From NCBI RefSeq assembly GCF_031461075.1, contig NZ_JAVKPK010000007.1, forward strand, positions 1 through 64,000: DNA of 64,000 nucleotides, read 5' to 3'. Both the position numbers and the translations under genes were made by a program. Each line of letters starts with the position of its first letter. Positions within the stretch are counted from its first letter, which is position 1. The stretch comes from Methanosarcina baikalica. GTDB lineage: Archaea > Halobacteriota > Methanosarcinia > Methanosarcinales > Methanosarcinaceae. The notes under the pieces are model-generated. The model had not been told where the DNA came from, ran no database searches, and worked only from the letters and a program-made list of their open reading frames with translations. Shown one piece after another: positions 33,476 through 43,530 of the stretch.

Positions 33476-36379
33476 TTACTCTTCTTGCGTTACCTTTTCA
33501 ATATAAATTGCAGGCCTCAGAGGTTCTGCAAACCTGGACTTTTTCTCAGGGTCGTAGGCAGGAGAATCGGCACTCTGGATCTCAACAGGACAGCCTATTT
33601 CTTTTTCCAGGAAGGAAGCTGACTCTTTCAGGAGAACCTGCTCATCGAGACCAGGGCCGGCAAAGATTTCGTACCTGTCTGCGCCTCCGCTTTTGAACTC
33701 CGGGACGATCTTCTGCACGAACTTCGGGATATCCTTGCTGAAACGTTTCAGGTCAGGGTTTGCCATCACCATTTTAATAAGGGTACCTACCTCGAGAGGA
33801 GCTTCGAGCTGCATTTCGCAGGCACATTTAAGGACTGCGGATTTCCAGGCAGGGGCTGTGTAGAGGTGAACCTTCTGCGGGGTCATCTTTGTTACCCTCA
33901 GGATCTCCTCAATATCTTCCAGGGTTCCCTTGACCATTTCTTCGGCAAGTTCTGCGCCATCGTCTATCAGGTCTTCATTATAGAGTGGATACTGCGCAAG
34001 AGAGATCGTGTCTTCGTGCCCCATAGCTTCCCAGATTTCCTCACAGAGGTGCGGAGTAAAGGGAGTCATAAGCCTGACCCAGTTGTCAAGCACGTAGTAG
34101 AGCAGGGCCTCTCCACCTCTCCTCTGATACCATTTGACATCATTTATTAGCAGGAAAAAAGAATTCTGTATAGCTTCCCTGGTCTGGATAGCGTCAAGGG
34201 CAATATTCGTTTCCCTGATATAGTTCTGCATCCTTGAAAGCATCCAGCGATCGATCTGCTTTAGCTCCATGCTCAGGTTTGCACGTTTTCCACTCTCGAT
34301 AACATCCTTTGCAAACGAGTAAAACCTGTCCACCTGCCGCCTGGCAGAATCAATTCCGGCTTTATGCCAGTCTGCATCCTGAGTCTGTTCGGCTGTAGAA
34401 AGAATGTACAGCCTTGTGATATCTGCGCCGTACTCACTGACTGCGCTTTCCAGGGTCAGGATCGGGCCTTTGGACTTGCTCATTTTCTGTCCCTCGAGGG
34501 AAACAAAGCCATTTACTGCAAGGGCTCTTGGCCAGTTTTCTTCCTCAAAAAGGGCTACATGGTGGAAGAGGAAGAAAAGCAGGTGGTTCGGGACAAGATC
34601 CTTTCCGGAAGAACGCAGGTCAACCGGATACCAGTACACGAAATGCCTGCGGATTTCCTCCACAAGTTTCGGATCAAGGCCAGTATCCGCAGAAACTGCT
34701 TTGGGATCACCTTTTCCAAGCAGGACATAATCGAAGAATGACAGGGTAAGCTGCTCAAGAGTAAGGTCACCCTTTTCGATGAACCTGGCAATAATGTAAT
34801 AGCTCATGTAAATTGTCGAATCCCCGAGGGACTCAATCAGCCATTCCTTATCAAAGGGAAGGCGGGTTCCAAGGCCTTTTCTGCGGGCGCAGGCTTTATC
34901 CTTAAGCCAGTCGACCTTGTTCTCGAATTCGACCCTGTACTCTGCAGGGATAATCCGCATTTGGCTGAGGCATCTGTAAACCTTTGCTTTCCATTCAGGG
35001 TTCGAATAATTAAGGAACCACTGGCCTTTCACCATATTTACGACACAGGACGTGCCACAGCGGCAAACTATAGGTTCGCTGAATTCGTAGAAGGTCTCTC
35101 CTGCGTTTGAGCTGATTAAGTCTTTTGTAAGGATATCCTTAATCTTGGAGACAGCATGTCCTTCGTATTTTCCTGTAATCTCCTTAAGAACTCCCCCGTG
35201 GAACTCCCTCCTGTACACGATCTTTGTGGCTTCCTCGGCCCTGGGATCTTTCTGGCTTGTTACCCCCATATTTTCCACGATTTCTTTTGCAGGGAATTCT
35301 CCAAACTCAGGCACTTTTATAAGAGAGATAAGTTCGATTTTCCTGAGGTCTTCGGTTATCCCGTACTTGCTCAGGTCAACATCGTAAAGGTCTCGGAGGG
35401 CCAGATAGTCAAAAGGTGCATGTGCAGGCACGCTCATAACTATTCCGCTTCCGTTTTCAGGCCTGACAAAGGATGCGGGAAGGGAGATCACTTCGTCGTC
35501 TGTTACCGGGTTAGTGAGTTTGATCCCTATTATGGATTTTGCAGGTATGTCCTCAATATACTCGACTGTCCGATCCGTAAAGGTGAGTTTCCTGAAAGCA
35601 TCCCTGCTAACGACCCAGAACTCTTCAATTCCATCCTTTTCAACTCTCGCTTTTACGTAATCTACTTCCGGGTTGACCCACAGGTTAGTCACTCCGTATG
35701 TCGTTTCAGGTCTGAGAGTAGCACAGGGAAGAACGATGTCTTTATGCCGGAACTTTACCAGCGTATATTCGACAATCGTAGCTTCTTCCCCGTACAGAAT
35801 GTCGTGATCCTCTACGGGGTTATTGTCGTTCGGACACCACTTTACCGGATGGGAGCCTTTCACGATCAGGTCCTTTTCTCCAAGCCGGATATACTGCCAC
35901 TCAATGAATTTTTTATAAGTTGGGTCCGTTGTAGTGAACTTGCGCCTCCAATCAATGGAGTAACCTATCATACGCATGGCTTTCTCGGCTTCATGCTTGA
36001 AATAGTCAACAATTTTTTCAGGTGTATCGAGCGTTGGCAAGATATCCCCTGGAATCCCATGTAGCCGTTCATAGACGTCCATGGTCTGGGGGTCCCGACT
36101 TGCAATCAATTCGGCAAGCCCGACAATAGGCGTGCCTGTCACATGAAAGCCCATAGGGTAAAGCACGTTGTACCCGAGCATCCGCTTGTGCCTTGCCACA
36201 ACATCGCCTATTGTAAAGGTCCGGGTATGTCCTGCATGCAGGTTCCCGTTCAGGTAGGGGTAGGGGATCGTTATGAAAAACTTTTCCCGCTTATCGGGCT
36301 CAGCCTGGAAAATCCCGCTTTCTGTCCATTTTTTCTGCCATTTCGTTTCGATCTCGTGAGGCTTATAGTCCTGCTCCAT
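33476..36379 (-). CDS. leuS: Leucyl-tRNA synthetase
   Basis: A 967-residue class I synthetase of archaeal/eukaryotic type. The HIGH signature appears as YLNGNLHAGHTRTF and the KMSKS loop as GQKMSKSKGP. The editing (CP1) domain, about residues 170-500, includes LRPETTYGVTNLW (threonine-rich editing site) and VMSVPAHAPFDYLALRD. A long archaeal C-terminal extension follows the anticodon-binding domain. It charges tRNA-Leu with leucine. Transcribed on the minus strand about 260 bases after threonine synthase; not tightly linked to it. Confidence 0.96.
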   Translation of the reverse strand: MEQDYKPHEIETKWQKKWTESGIFQAEPDKREKFFITIPYPYLNGNLHAGHTRTFTIGDVVARHKRMLGYNVLYPMGFHVTGTPIVGLAELIASRDPQTMDVYERLHGIPGDILPTLDTPEKIVDYFKHEAEKAMRMIGYSIDWRRKFTTTDPTYKKFIEWQYIRLGEKDLIVKGSHPVKWCPNDNNPVEDHDILYGEEATIVEYTLVKFRHKDIVLPCATLRPETTYGVTNLWVNPEVDYVKARVEKDGIEEFWVVSRDAFRKLTFTDRTVEYIEDIPAKSIIGIKLTNPVTDDEVISLPASFVRPENGSGIVMSVPAHAPFDYLALRDLYDVDLSKYGITEDLRKIELISLIKVPEFGEFPAKEIVENMGVTSQKDPRAEEATKIVYRREFHGGVLKEITGKYEGHAVSKIKDILTKDLISSNAGETFYEFSEPIVCRCGTSCVVNMVKGQWFLNYSNPEWKAKVYRCLSQMRIIPAEYRVEFENKVDWLKDKACARRKGLGTRLPFDKEWLIESLGDSTIYMSYYIIARFIEKGDLTLEQLTLSFFDYVLLGKGDPKAVSADTGLDPKLVEEIRRHFVYWYPVDLRSSGKDLVPNHLLFFLFHHVALFEEENWPRALAVNGFVSLEGQKMSKSKGPILTLESAVSEYGADITRLYILSTAEQTQDADWHKAGIDSARRQVDRFYSFAKDVIESGKRANLSMELKQIDRWMLSRMQNYIRETNIALDAIQTREAIQNSFFLLINDVKWYQRRGGEALLYYVLDNWVRLMTPFTPHLCEEIWEAMGHEDTISLAQYPLYNEDLIDDGAELAEEMVKGTLEDIEEILRVTKMTPQKVHLYTAPAWKSAVLKCACEMQLEAPLEVGTLIKMVMANPDLKRFSKDIPKFVQKIVPEFKSGGADRYEIFAGPGLDEQVLLKESASFLEKEIGCPVEIQSADSPAYDPEKKSRFAEPLRPAIYIEKVTQEE

Positions 36380-36643
36380 TGGTGTCCACGCCCATCGATT
36401 ATTTTGAGGTTAAAACAATCATTTTGATGTTAAAAGAATCTGAATACACTCGTAAGAATTGATATAACAGTAAACGGTTTCAGAAAGCTAATAAGCAATC
36501 TCAAGAAACCTTAAATGATTGAAAGATACAGGAACCGGAGTGAATCGACATTTCAATTGTTTACGGTTCCGATACCAACTAAAATAATTATCTTCCGACT
36601 GATCTCTGTAATCGAAGCTCTAATAAAATCTGTTTTTCAGGTT

Positions 36644-37861
36644 TTATTTCGCCTTTCCGAAGATAGCTTCCCTGATGGATTCTATATTGGCATCCACCAC
36701 AGTCGGCTCCTCACAGATATCAATCGCAGCCTGCGGGTCTTTAAGCAGGTGCCCTGTGGTGATGCAGACAATGGTTTCGTCCCTGCTTATAATGCCCATA
36801 TCAACAAGTTTCTTAAGCCCTGCAACCGAGGCCGCGCTTGCTGGTTCGACACCTATGCCTTCAAGCCTTGCAAGATCCTTCTGGGCTGAAAGAATTTCTT
36901 CGTCAGTGACAGATTCCGCAGTCCCGCCCGATTCCCGGATCGCGCTCAGGGCTTTTTTCGCGTTAACAGGATTTCCGATCCTGATTGCTGTTGCAACTGT
37001 TTCAGGTTTCTCTTCAGGAGTTATTTCCGGAGCCCCGCTCTTTATGGCTTTTACGATGGGGCAGGAACCTTCTGCCTGAATTCCGGTCATTTTCGGGAGA
37101 GAATTGGTTATGCCGAGTATCTTAAACTCCCTGAAGCCTTTATAAATAGCGGTAATATTTCCTGCGTTTCCTACGGGCAGGACAATCCTGTCAGGCACCC
37201 TGAAGCCGAGCTGGTCTGCAATCTCAAAGCCGATAGTTTTCTGGCCTTCCAGCCTGTAAGGGTTGATTGAGTTCAGAAGATAGATCTTTTCCTGGGAGCA
37301 GAGCGTACGCACAAGGGCAAGTGCATCGTCAAAATTTCCGCGGATGCTGAGAACCTTTGCCCCGTGCATCAGGGCCTGGGCAATTTTTCCAAGGGCTACT
37401 TTTCCTGCAGGCAGCAGCACAACCACAGGAATTCCGGCTTTTGCCCCATAGATTGCAAGGGCTGCAGAAGTGTTTCCTGTAGACGCACAGGCAACGGTAC
37501 TCATGCCCAGTTCAAGCGCTTTTGTAACCCCGACAGTCATCCCCCTGTCCTTAAAAGAGCCTGTAGGATTCATGCCTTCGTGCTTCACATAGAGTTCTTT
37601 AATCCCTATTTTTTCAGCAAGACGGTCGCATTTATAAAGAGGTGTCCCGCCTTCCCTGAGAGTTACAGGCTCCCTTTCTATAGGAAGAAGTTTTGCGTAC
37701 TTCCAGACCGAGGGGCATTCGGTCTTTAATTTTTCCATGTCAATTTTAATTGAGGAATAGTCATAAATAACATCAAGCAGCCCGTCGCATTTGCTGCATG
37801 TATAGATTACTTCATCTTTTGAATACTCTGCACCGCATTCGATACATTTGAGATAATACAT
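36644..37861 (-). CDS. thrC: Threonine synthase
   Basis: A 405-residue PLP enzyme that converts O-phosphohomoserine to threonine. It begins with a zinc-ribbon-like segment CIECGAEYSKDEVIYTCSKC (residues 8-27), typical of the archaeal and bacterial short threonine synthases. The PLP Lys is in NPTGSFKDRGMT (about 103-114); SNTSAA-like STGNTSAALAIYGAKAG is the phosphate-binding loop, and VLPVGNAGNITAIYKGF binds the PLP phosphate. The end includes VCITTGHLLKDP. Single transcript region upstream of leuS. Confidence 0.95.
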   Translation of the reverse strand: MYYLKCIECGAEYSKDEVIYTCSKCDGLLDVIYDYSSIKIDMEKLKTECPSVWKYAKLLPIEREPVTLREGGTPLYKCDRLAEKIGIKELYVKHEGMNPTGSFKDRGMTVGVTKALELGMSTVACASTGNTSAALAIYGAKAGIPVVVLLPAGKVALGKIAQALMHGAKVLSIRGNFDDALALVRTLCSQEKIYLLNSINPYRLEGQKTIGFEIADQLGFRVPDRIVLPVGNAGNITAIYKGFREFKILGITNSLPKMTGIQAEGSCPIVKAIKSGAPEITPEEKPETVATAIRIGNPVNAKKALSAIRESGGTAESVTDEEILSAQKDLARLEGIGVEPASAASVAGLKKLVDMGIISRDETIVCITTGHLLKDPQAAIDICEEPTVVDANIESIREAIFGKAK

Positions 37862-38253
37862 TAAATGTCTCCTGTGTCTGATAATTTTGAATTATTCGGA
37901 TGCCGGTTTTCAAGCCACGCCCGTTTAAGGTTAGTAAAACCCGGACTCCCGGTCAGCATAATCTGGATTTCGGATTAGTATAATATTAGAGTTTAATAAT
38001 ATTTTGTATCCTTAACACTCTACTTGCTTTTAAATTATACTGTTTTTTAAAATGGTACAATCTTAAGTATTATAAAATCACCGCAGCAGCGGTTATCCAG
38101 GCAAGTCCAGTATTTTCAGAAGGTTAAAAAGGAATTACAAAAGATTTTTGGAACACTGCGCAGAGTTAAGACCGGAAAGGCAGAGAAGTAGCCTTTTTCT
38201 AAAAGATAAGGGATATTAAGGCTTTCTAAAGGGTTTCGGGTTTCAGCCTTGCT
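37862..38253. other. Intergenic region upstream of thrC
   Basis: About 390 bases without a gene. AT-rich with a TATA-like stretch (TAATATTAGAGTTTAATAATA) near 37980-38005, possibly the thrC promoter on the minus strand. Nothing else distinctive. Confidence 0.3.
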
Positions 38254-38565
38254 TCAATCCAGCTGGTATTCTGTGACTTCCTTGCTAAGGAAATAGCCGA
38301 GAATTGTTCTTATCAACACAACCGTACCCAGCAGGAGCAGTTCTTCCTGAGAGGGATTAAGTAAGGTTTCCAGGATATCGGCTGCAATGAAAAACTCAAG
38401 CCCGAAGACAATCTTGTTTGTAAGCTCTTTTCTTACTTGCTGGTAACTGAAATGTTTCTTCAAAACTTCAATGAGGATAACCCCTGAAATTGACCTTAGT
38501 CCACCGTATATGATGAGGAGAGAGCCTACAATATTGAACAGAGACGAGAACGCGTTGATAAACAC
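38254..38565 (-). CDS. DUF1622 small membrane protein
   Basis: A 103-residue hydrophobic protein with three transmembrane helices: about 3-26 (FSSLFNIVGSLLIIYGGLRS), 50-66 (IVFGLEFFIAADILETLL) and 76-95 (ELLLLGTVVLIRTILGYFLS). The Gly-rich start, the Arg/Lys loop between helices 1 and 2 and the end RTILGYFLSKEV match the DUF1622 family of unknown function. The start is uncertain: the frame begins at GTG 38565, and no ATG lies upstream before the preceding TTT/GAA codons; a GTG with the poor site GAAGG is the best candidate. Single gene. Confidence 0.8.
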   Translation of the reverse strand: MFINAFSSLFNIVGSLLIIYGGLRSISGVILIEVLKKHFSYQQVRKELTNKIVFGLEFFIAADILETLLNPSQEELLLLGTVVLIRTILGYFLSKEVTEYQLD

Positions 38566-38909
38566 ACCTTCAAAAAATTCAAATGTCCTTTTAGCACCCC
38601 CTTAAAAGCCAGCCCGCGAAATCCGGAAAAAACTCCCGATTAACATTTATTTCTTTGAAATATATATTCTTCCTGTATTTAGCCTTCAAATCCTATTCAG
38701 GAAATAAGTTCGAGGGAGAAAAAACTAGTTTTTGCGGAAACATAGTTCTATAGCAGAGCTTTAAGAAAAAAAGAATATAGACCTCAATTAAACGAGCACA
38801 AAAAAGAAGCTCGGAAGGAAAATATTTGGTTTTGACTCCTTCCGGGCCGAGTTACCTGATAAAGCTTGGAGTTATCGGTTCTTCCGGACAGAATGTTTTT
38901 CTGAACGGT
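38566..38909. other. Intergenic region with pepN terminator
   Basis: No gene. It includes the promoter of the DUF1622 gene on the left and the hairpin at 38810-38851 on the right. Confidence 0.35.
38810..38851 (-). terminator. Hairpin terminator after pepN
   Basis: On the minus strand CTCGG with CCGGAAGGA pairs with TCCTTCCGAG across a loop of about 17 bases, and a T-rich run (CTTCTTTTTT) follows at 38809-38800. It lies about 60 bases after the pepN stop. Confidence 0.6.
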
Positions 38910-41777
38910 TTATTTCTTTTCCAGACTTTCCGGCTGCAGAGCCGGAATTTTTCCATGTACAATTCCGTAAGCTCCGACAGCTTTAGGGGCTCCGAGAAGG
39001 AGTTTTCTAACCCTGTTATAGACACTGGGGAACTTCTGCGCGTCAAGTTCTGCAAGAATGTCTGCAAGGATTTTGACCAGTGGAGTATGATACTTTGCCT
39101 CCATTAGGTCTATATTTGCAAAGGCATTTAGCATATTGACTGTGCTGTATTCGTTTACAGGAGTCAATTTTCGCAGGATTTCCGCAAAAAGCGTCCTTCC
39201 TTCCTCGGTCTGAAGCGATTTTTTGCGATTGCGGGCAAAACTTCCATAAAGGGCACGCTGGTCGTTTGTCTGTTCGATCCTGAAAGCGTCTGACCTTTCC
39301 ATTTCTCTCACCAGTTCGACCGCGTCAATGCTACTGTTGCTTCCTATTACTGCAAGGAAAGCTTCCCAGGCAACGAGATTTTGCTTTGATTCGGCTTCAA
39401 AAACCCTCAGGACTTCAATTTTGTCAGGAGCCGAGCTATTCAGGTATGCAGCAAATGCGCTCAGCCTGTCAGTTGCACAGGTCGCAGTCTCGAACTGTTG
39501 TTTTATCATGGCATGAATGTCAGGAGTATCAAGGGTTGCAAGGATGCCCAGACAGACATTTTTAGCCTGCCTGCTTTTGATTACCCTTGCTGTCTCTTCC
39601 AGAGTCGCATCCCTCGGAGCCGAGGAATTTTCAAAGAAGCGGTAGGCGGAAACAACGGAATTTATGTATTTCCAGGCAACTGCCTTCAAGAGCTTCTGTT
39701 TTACCTCATAAAGCGCCTGGTATCTGTGGGCAAACTCATCGTCTTCGACTGACTCGAAGATGGTCAGGAACTGGCCTCCTGCCCTTTCGAGAAGCTGCCG
39801 GTCGTTCAGAAGCCTGTAGAAAAGTTCGACAAAGTCTTCAGAAGGCCTTGATTCGGGATTTTTGAGGAGCCTGAGCTTTTCTCTGTCAACCAGGGTATAG
39901 AAAGCCGTAAACCTACCTATGGTATCTGTATCTTTTCTTACCTGCATCAGGAGCTCATCCTGGCCTGCCCTGTAGATGAGTTTCCCGTAGAAAGAATAGC
40001 CTCTGTTCAGGGAGAGGAAGGCAGGCATGTCCACGTTTTCAACCGTAATTTCCGCAGTTTCCCCGCTGACCCTTTCCAGAATTTCTGCAAGGTCATTTCC
40101 GTTTTCGTCAACAAGGGCTGCCTTGAATGGGAATTCCCAGGGCTTTCCGCCTTCCGGAACTTTCTGCTTGAGGAGGAAGGTAAACTTCCTGGAAGCTCTG
40201 TCGTATTCGGCTGAAACCTCGACTACAGGGAATTTTGTCTGTTTCAGCCAGGTCTCGGACATTTCCTTTAAAGGCTGTCCGCTTTCATTTTCCATGGCTT
40301 CGATCCAGTCCTGAGTAGTTGAGTTGGAGTGCCTGAACTTTTTGAAATAACGGTCAAGGCCCCGGACAAAGGTGTCCTTTCCTATCAGGGACTCGACCAT
40401 GCGCACATATTCCGGGGCTTTCACATAGGTGACTGCAGTGATCAGGTCATTGGGGTCATTGAAGCCGTCAGGAATGATTGGCATGGAAGCTGCCCCGGAA
40501 TCCAGGGCAAACGTTCCCGAAGCCGGCGCGAGCAGCTCAAGTACCCTGCCGAGCCTCTGGTAGTCCTCGCCAAAGAGGAAAGCATGGTACTGTTCTTCCA
40601 CATGCACTGTTACAGCTTCATTCAACCAGATTTCAAACGGGCTTTTTCCGGTGACTTCGGACCCATTCTGGTTGTGGTGGTATTCGTGTACCTTGACCCG
40701 GATCATATATTCAAAAGCCGGGTCTGTCGTCTGTGGGAAAGGCATTATCCGGTTTGTGGTAATTGTGGTATTTCCCACATTTTCCATACCCCCGAAGTCC
40801 GAGTTCTGCATCCCTATTTCCCTGTACACGGTCCCTGTATACCTGTATCCGGGACTGATGGTTCCGGCAAGCCCGGCAAGCGTATCCCTGATTTTTTCGA
40901 GTTCTTCCAGCGTGGACTCAGGTTTTGTTTCAAGTTTCATTTTCTCTCGCTTGCGGACAAGCTCAAGGATTTCCGTCCTGACAGGTAGTTTCTTCTCATC
41001 GAACTGCTCAGGCCCTGTGAAAAGGTAAACCCACATGACAGAATCATGCAGGACATCAAGGGCTTTTTCGGCAGCAGTTGCGTTTGAGCCAGGCGGCACG
41101 AGCAATTCCAGCAGGAAAGTGCCTCCGTCAGGATATTCGAATTCTCTGGTGAAAGTAGAATAAGTCCCCACACCAAGGAAAAAAAGATACGTTGCCATTG
41201 GCGTGACCGAGTTGTCATAGACGATTTTGTCCCGCCCGGGCTTTACGGTATGCCTCTCAACCACAACATCCCCGTTTGTGATCAGGTTCGTGTATCTGGA
41301 GTCTGCAATAATGGCAGTCTTATAAGTGCATTTTGCAGTCATGTCGTCAATACACGGCACGATTCTCTGGAACCCCCACTGCTGGCACTGCGTGATCTGC
41401 TGAGGAGGAGCCCCTGCCGGTGTTTCGTCGTAGTACAGCCCTTCAAGGATATTTTTGGTCGGCCTGCAAACCGTATCCGTAATGACCGCAACCTCAGTGT
41501 GAGGCGGAATTACATCCCTGAAATCAATCTCAAGAATCGCATCGTCCTTCCTGTATCTGTAAGAAACCTCACATTGTATGCAGCTCACAGCCCGAATCTC
41601 AAGGTCCCTGCAGTTTAACTCCAGCTTCTCTACAGGCGCATCCCTGGTTTTAATCCTGAGCACGGACTTCACATTAGTCCTGTCCTCATAAACATCAAAC
41701 ACCAGGTCCATATGCAAAACGTCAACAGTAAGTTCCCCGAAATCTTCAGGATAATATTTGTAAAGCCTATTCTTCAT
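38910..41777 (-). CDS. pepN: M1-family aminopeptidase (aminopeptidase N type)
   Basis: A 955-residue zinc metallopeptidase. The exopeptidase motif GGMEN is at 329-333, the zinc-binding HEYHH at 364-368 (HEXXH), and the third ligand Glu at 387 in WLNEAVT, followed by VHVEEQ. The N-terminal beta domain (1-200) and the C-terminal alpha-solenoid from about 620 are as expected. A 60-70 residue helical insertion (about 240-310, charged, KREKMKLETKPESTLEEL) sits just before the catalytic GGMEN. It removes N-terminal amino acids from peptides in the cytoplasm. Transcribed alone with its own terminator. Confidence 0.92.
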   Translation of the reverse strand: MKNRLYKYYPEDFGELTVDVLHMDLVFDVYEDRTNVKSVLRIKTRDAPVEKLELNCRDLEIRAVSCIQCEVSYRYRKDDAILEIDFRDVIPPHTEVAVITDTVCRPTKNILEGLYYDETPAGAPPQQITQCQQWGFQRIVPCIDDMTAKCTYKTAIIADSRYTNLITNGDVVVERHTVKPGRDKIVYDNSVTPMATYLFFLGVGTYSTFTREFEYPDGGTFLLELLVPPGSNATAAEKALDVLHDSVMWVYLFTGPEQFDEKKLPVRTEILELVRKREKMKLETKPESTLEELEKIRDTLAGLAGTISPGYRYTGTVYREIGMQNSDFGGMENVGNTTITTNRIMPFPQTTDPAFEYMIRVKVHEYHHNQNGSEVTGKSPFEIWLNEAVTVHVEEQYHAFLFGEDYQRLGRVLELLAPASGTFALDSGAASMPIIPDGFNDPNDLITAVTYVKAPEYVRMVESLIGKDTFVRGLDRYFKKFRHSNSTTQDWIEAMENESGQPLKEMSETWLKQTKFPVVEVSAEYDRASRKFTFLLKQKVPEGGKPWEFPFKAALVDENGNDLAEILERVSGETAEITVENVDMPAFLSLNRGYSFYGKLIYRAGQDELLMQVRKDTDTIGRFTAFYTLVDREKLRLLKNPESRPSEDFVELFYRLLNDRQLLERAGGQFLTIFESVEDDEFAHRYQALYEVKQKLLKAVAWKYINSVVSAYRFFENSSAPRDATLEETARVIKSRQAKNVCLGILATLDTPDIHAMIKQQFETATCATDRLSAFAAYLNSSAPDKIEVLRVFEAESKQNLVAWEAFLAVIGSNSSIDAVELVREMERSDAFRIEQTNDQRALYGSFARNRKKSLQTEEGRTLFAEILRKLTPVNEYSTVNMLNAFANIDLMEAKYHTPLVKILADILAELDAQKFPSVYNRVRKLLLGAPKAVGAYGIVHGKIPALQPESLEKK

Positions 41778-42138
41778 AAAAAGGTCACCGAGTAAAATTT
41801 ATAAGAGTTATGTTATGGGATAGAAATGGAAGGTATGGGATTTAAAGGTGTAGTTTTGGAGAACCGAATGGTTTTTATTTACTGATTAATTTTCTTAACA
41901 TGATTCTCAAATTAGAACCTGTTTTAATAAATTAATGTCAGATTGAAAAAAATTGAATAATGGCTTTTTCAGTTTTTCTAATAGAGTCTATTCGACGTTC
42001 TCCTTGGGTTTTCTACATAAAATTCTCATTTACTATCATTTACAAACTCAAAAAAGATAAAAGAGACAACTATTTATGACTCTAAAATAATTGAAACTTA
42101 AAATTATTTGCCAAGACTTTTGGATTAAGATGGTATAG
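41778..42138. other. Divergent AT-rich intergenic region before the restriction genes
   Basis: No gene. Strongly AT-rich; contains the promoters of pepN (minus) and of the McrB/McrC-like genes (plus), with weak TATA-like tracts near 41835-41890 and 42060-42085. A fall in GC content begins here and lasts through the restriction pair. Confidence 0.35.
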
Positions 42139-43530
42139 ATGAGTAAAATTGAAAGGACTATTGAATATGTTAAAGAATTAGCCGAGAATTTTGGGGCGAA
42201 AAATGAAGATATTTTGAATGATTACATATTTCGGAATAACACAAAAGATGATGCTCTCAATCAAGGTGGAGCATTTTTTGGGTTAATTTCTCCGGAAGAA
42301 GAACCATCTGGTCCTTATCATGATTTTTCTCTAGTAATCTTCCCAGATAAAGAAAATAGACCTTGGTTAATTTCACTTGTTGTTGGTTCTCTCGGATTTA
42401 AAAATGATTATGAACTTGCAGCCTTGCCTGGTGTGAGAAGACTATATTCTTCAATCGTTAGTGAAGATGGCTTCTGTAAGACCTCGTTTTTGGATATAGA
42501 ATCCAGTTTGCCAAGGCAACTTACATTAAAAATTCCAAATTTAGAGAAAACTTTAAAAAATTATTCTAAACTCAAATTAGCTTGTGAGATTATTTGGGAA
42601 CCTGAATCCGAGGCAGGCAGAAAAATCATAGAAGGCTTCATTGCAGCTTATGCACGATTGAGAAACTTTCCCCGGAACGCAGAACAAAGAAAAGCAGTCT
42701 CTAAAGCAATAGACAAAGTCACAAGAGTTAAAGATGTGAATGAGGAAAAAGAAGCACTAAGCCTTGTTTTGAAAAGAAGGTTTGTGATCATTCAAGGTGC
42801 GCCTGGGACTGGAAAAACGAGATTAGCAAAGATTATTGCACAAAAACTTGATTCAGAAATATTCTTTACACAATTTCATGCAGAAACCAGTTACAGTGAT
42901 TTTATCTATGGTATAAAACCTGACCTAGAGGCTGGAGAAGTTGCTTATGTAGAACAAAAGGGTATATTTTACGAATCTTTGAAAACAGCCGAGAGTAACC
43001 CTGAAAAAAATGTTGTTCTTATTGTGGATGAAATTAATAGGGCAAATTTATCTAATATTTTAGGCCCTATTTTCTACCTTTTTGAATATCAGTTAGAGGA
43101 TAATTCCGTCGAAATTGACATCGGGGGTGGGTACAGAATAAACAATATCCCCTCGAATTATTATGTAGTCTGTACAATGAACACTGCAGATCGGAGTCTA
43201 GCTGTTGTTGATTTTGCTTTAAGACGAAGATTTGCATGGTACACATTAAAACCTCATATAATTGAATCATCCAGAAAGAAAGAATTTTTCAAAGAAGATT
43301 TCTCAAAGTTTAATGATATATTCAATATGTATGCGTTCAGTGAAGAACTATCATTACAACCTGGACAAGCCTATTTTATCGCTGAAAACGAAGAGGAAAT
43401 GAAAGATCGGGTTAAATATGAGTTGCTTCCTCTTATCAGAGAATACCTTGCTGAAGGTCTTTTAGTAAATGCAAAGGATGAGTTTACCAAGTACTTCTAC
43501 GACCGAATAGACGAGGTATTATTTGAATGA
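42139..43530 (+). CDS. McrB-like AAA+ NTPase of a type IV restriction system
   Basis: A 463-residue protein. The C-terminal half is an McrB-type GTPase: Walker A GAPGTGKT at 220-227, Walker B VLIVDEIN at 293-300, the GTP-specificity loop MNTADRS at 347-353, and LRRRF at 361-365. The N-terminal 200 residues differ from the usual McrB DNA-binding or DUF3578 domain: FFGLISPEEEPSGPYHDFSL, FPDKENRPWLISLVVGSLGF and LAALPGVRRLY suggest a small alpha/beta domain that probably sets the modified base or sequence recognised. It is co-translated with the McrC-like nuclease (ATGA overlap). Lower GC content than flanking genes suggests horizontal acquisition. Confidence 0.85.
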   Translation: MSKIERTIEYVKELAENFGAKNEDILNDYIFRNNTKDDALNQGGAFFGLISPEEEPSGPYHDFSLVIFPDKENRPWLISLVVGSLGFKNDYELAALPGVRRLYSSIVSEDGFCKTSFLDIESSLPRQLTLKIPNLEKTLKNYSKLKLACEIIWEPESEAGRKIIEGFIAAYARLRNFPRNAEQRKAVSKAIDKVTRVKDVNEEKEALSLVLKRRFVIIQGAPGTGKTRLAKIIAQKLDSEIFFTQFHAETSYSDFIYGIKPDLEAGEVAYVEQKGIFYESLKTAESNPEKNVVLIVDEINRANLSNILGPIFYLFEYQLEDNSVEIDIGGGYRINNIPSNYYVVCTMNTADRSLAVVDFALRRRFAWYTLKPHIIESSRKKEFFKEDFSKFNDIFNMYAFSEELSLQPGQAYFIAENEEEMKDRVKYELLPLIREYLAEGLLVNAKDEFTKYFYDRIDEVLFE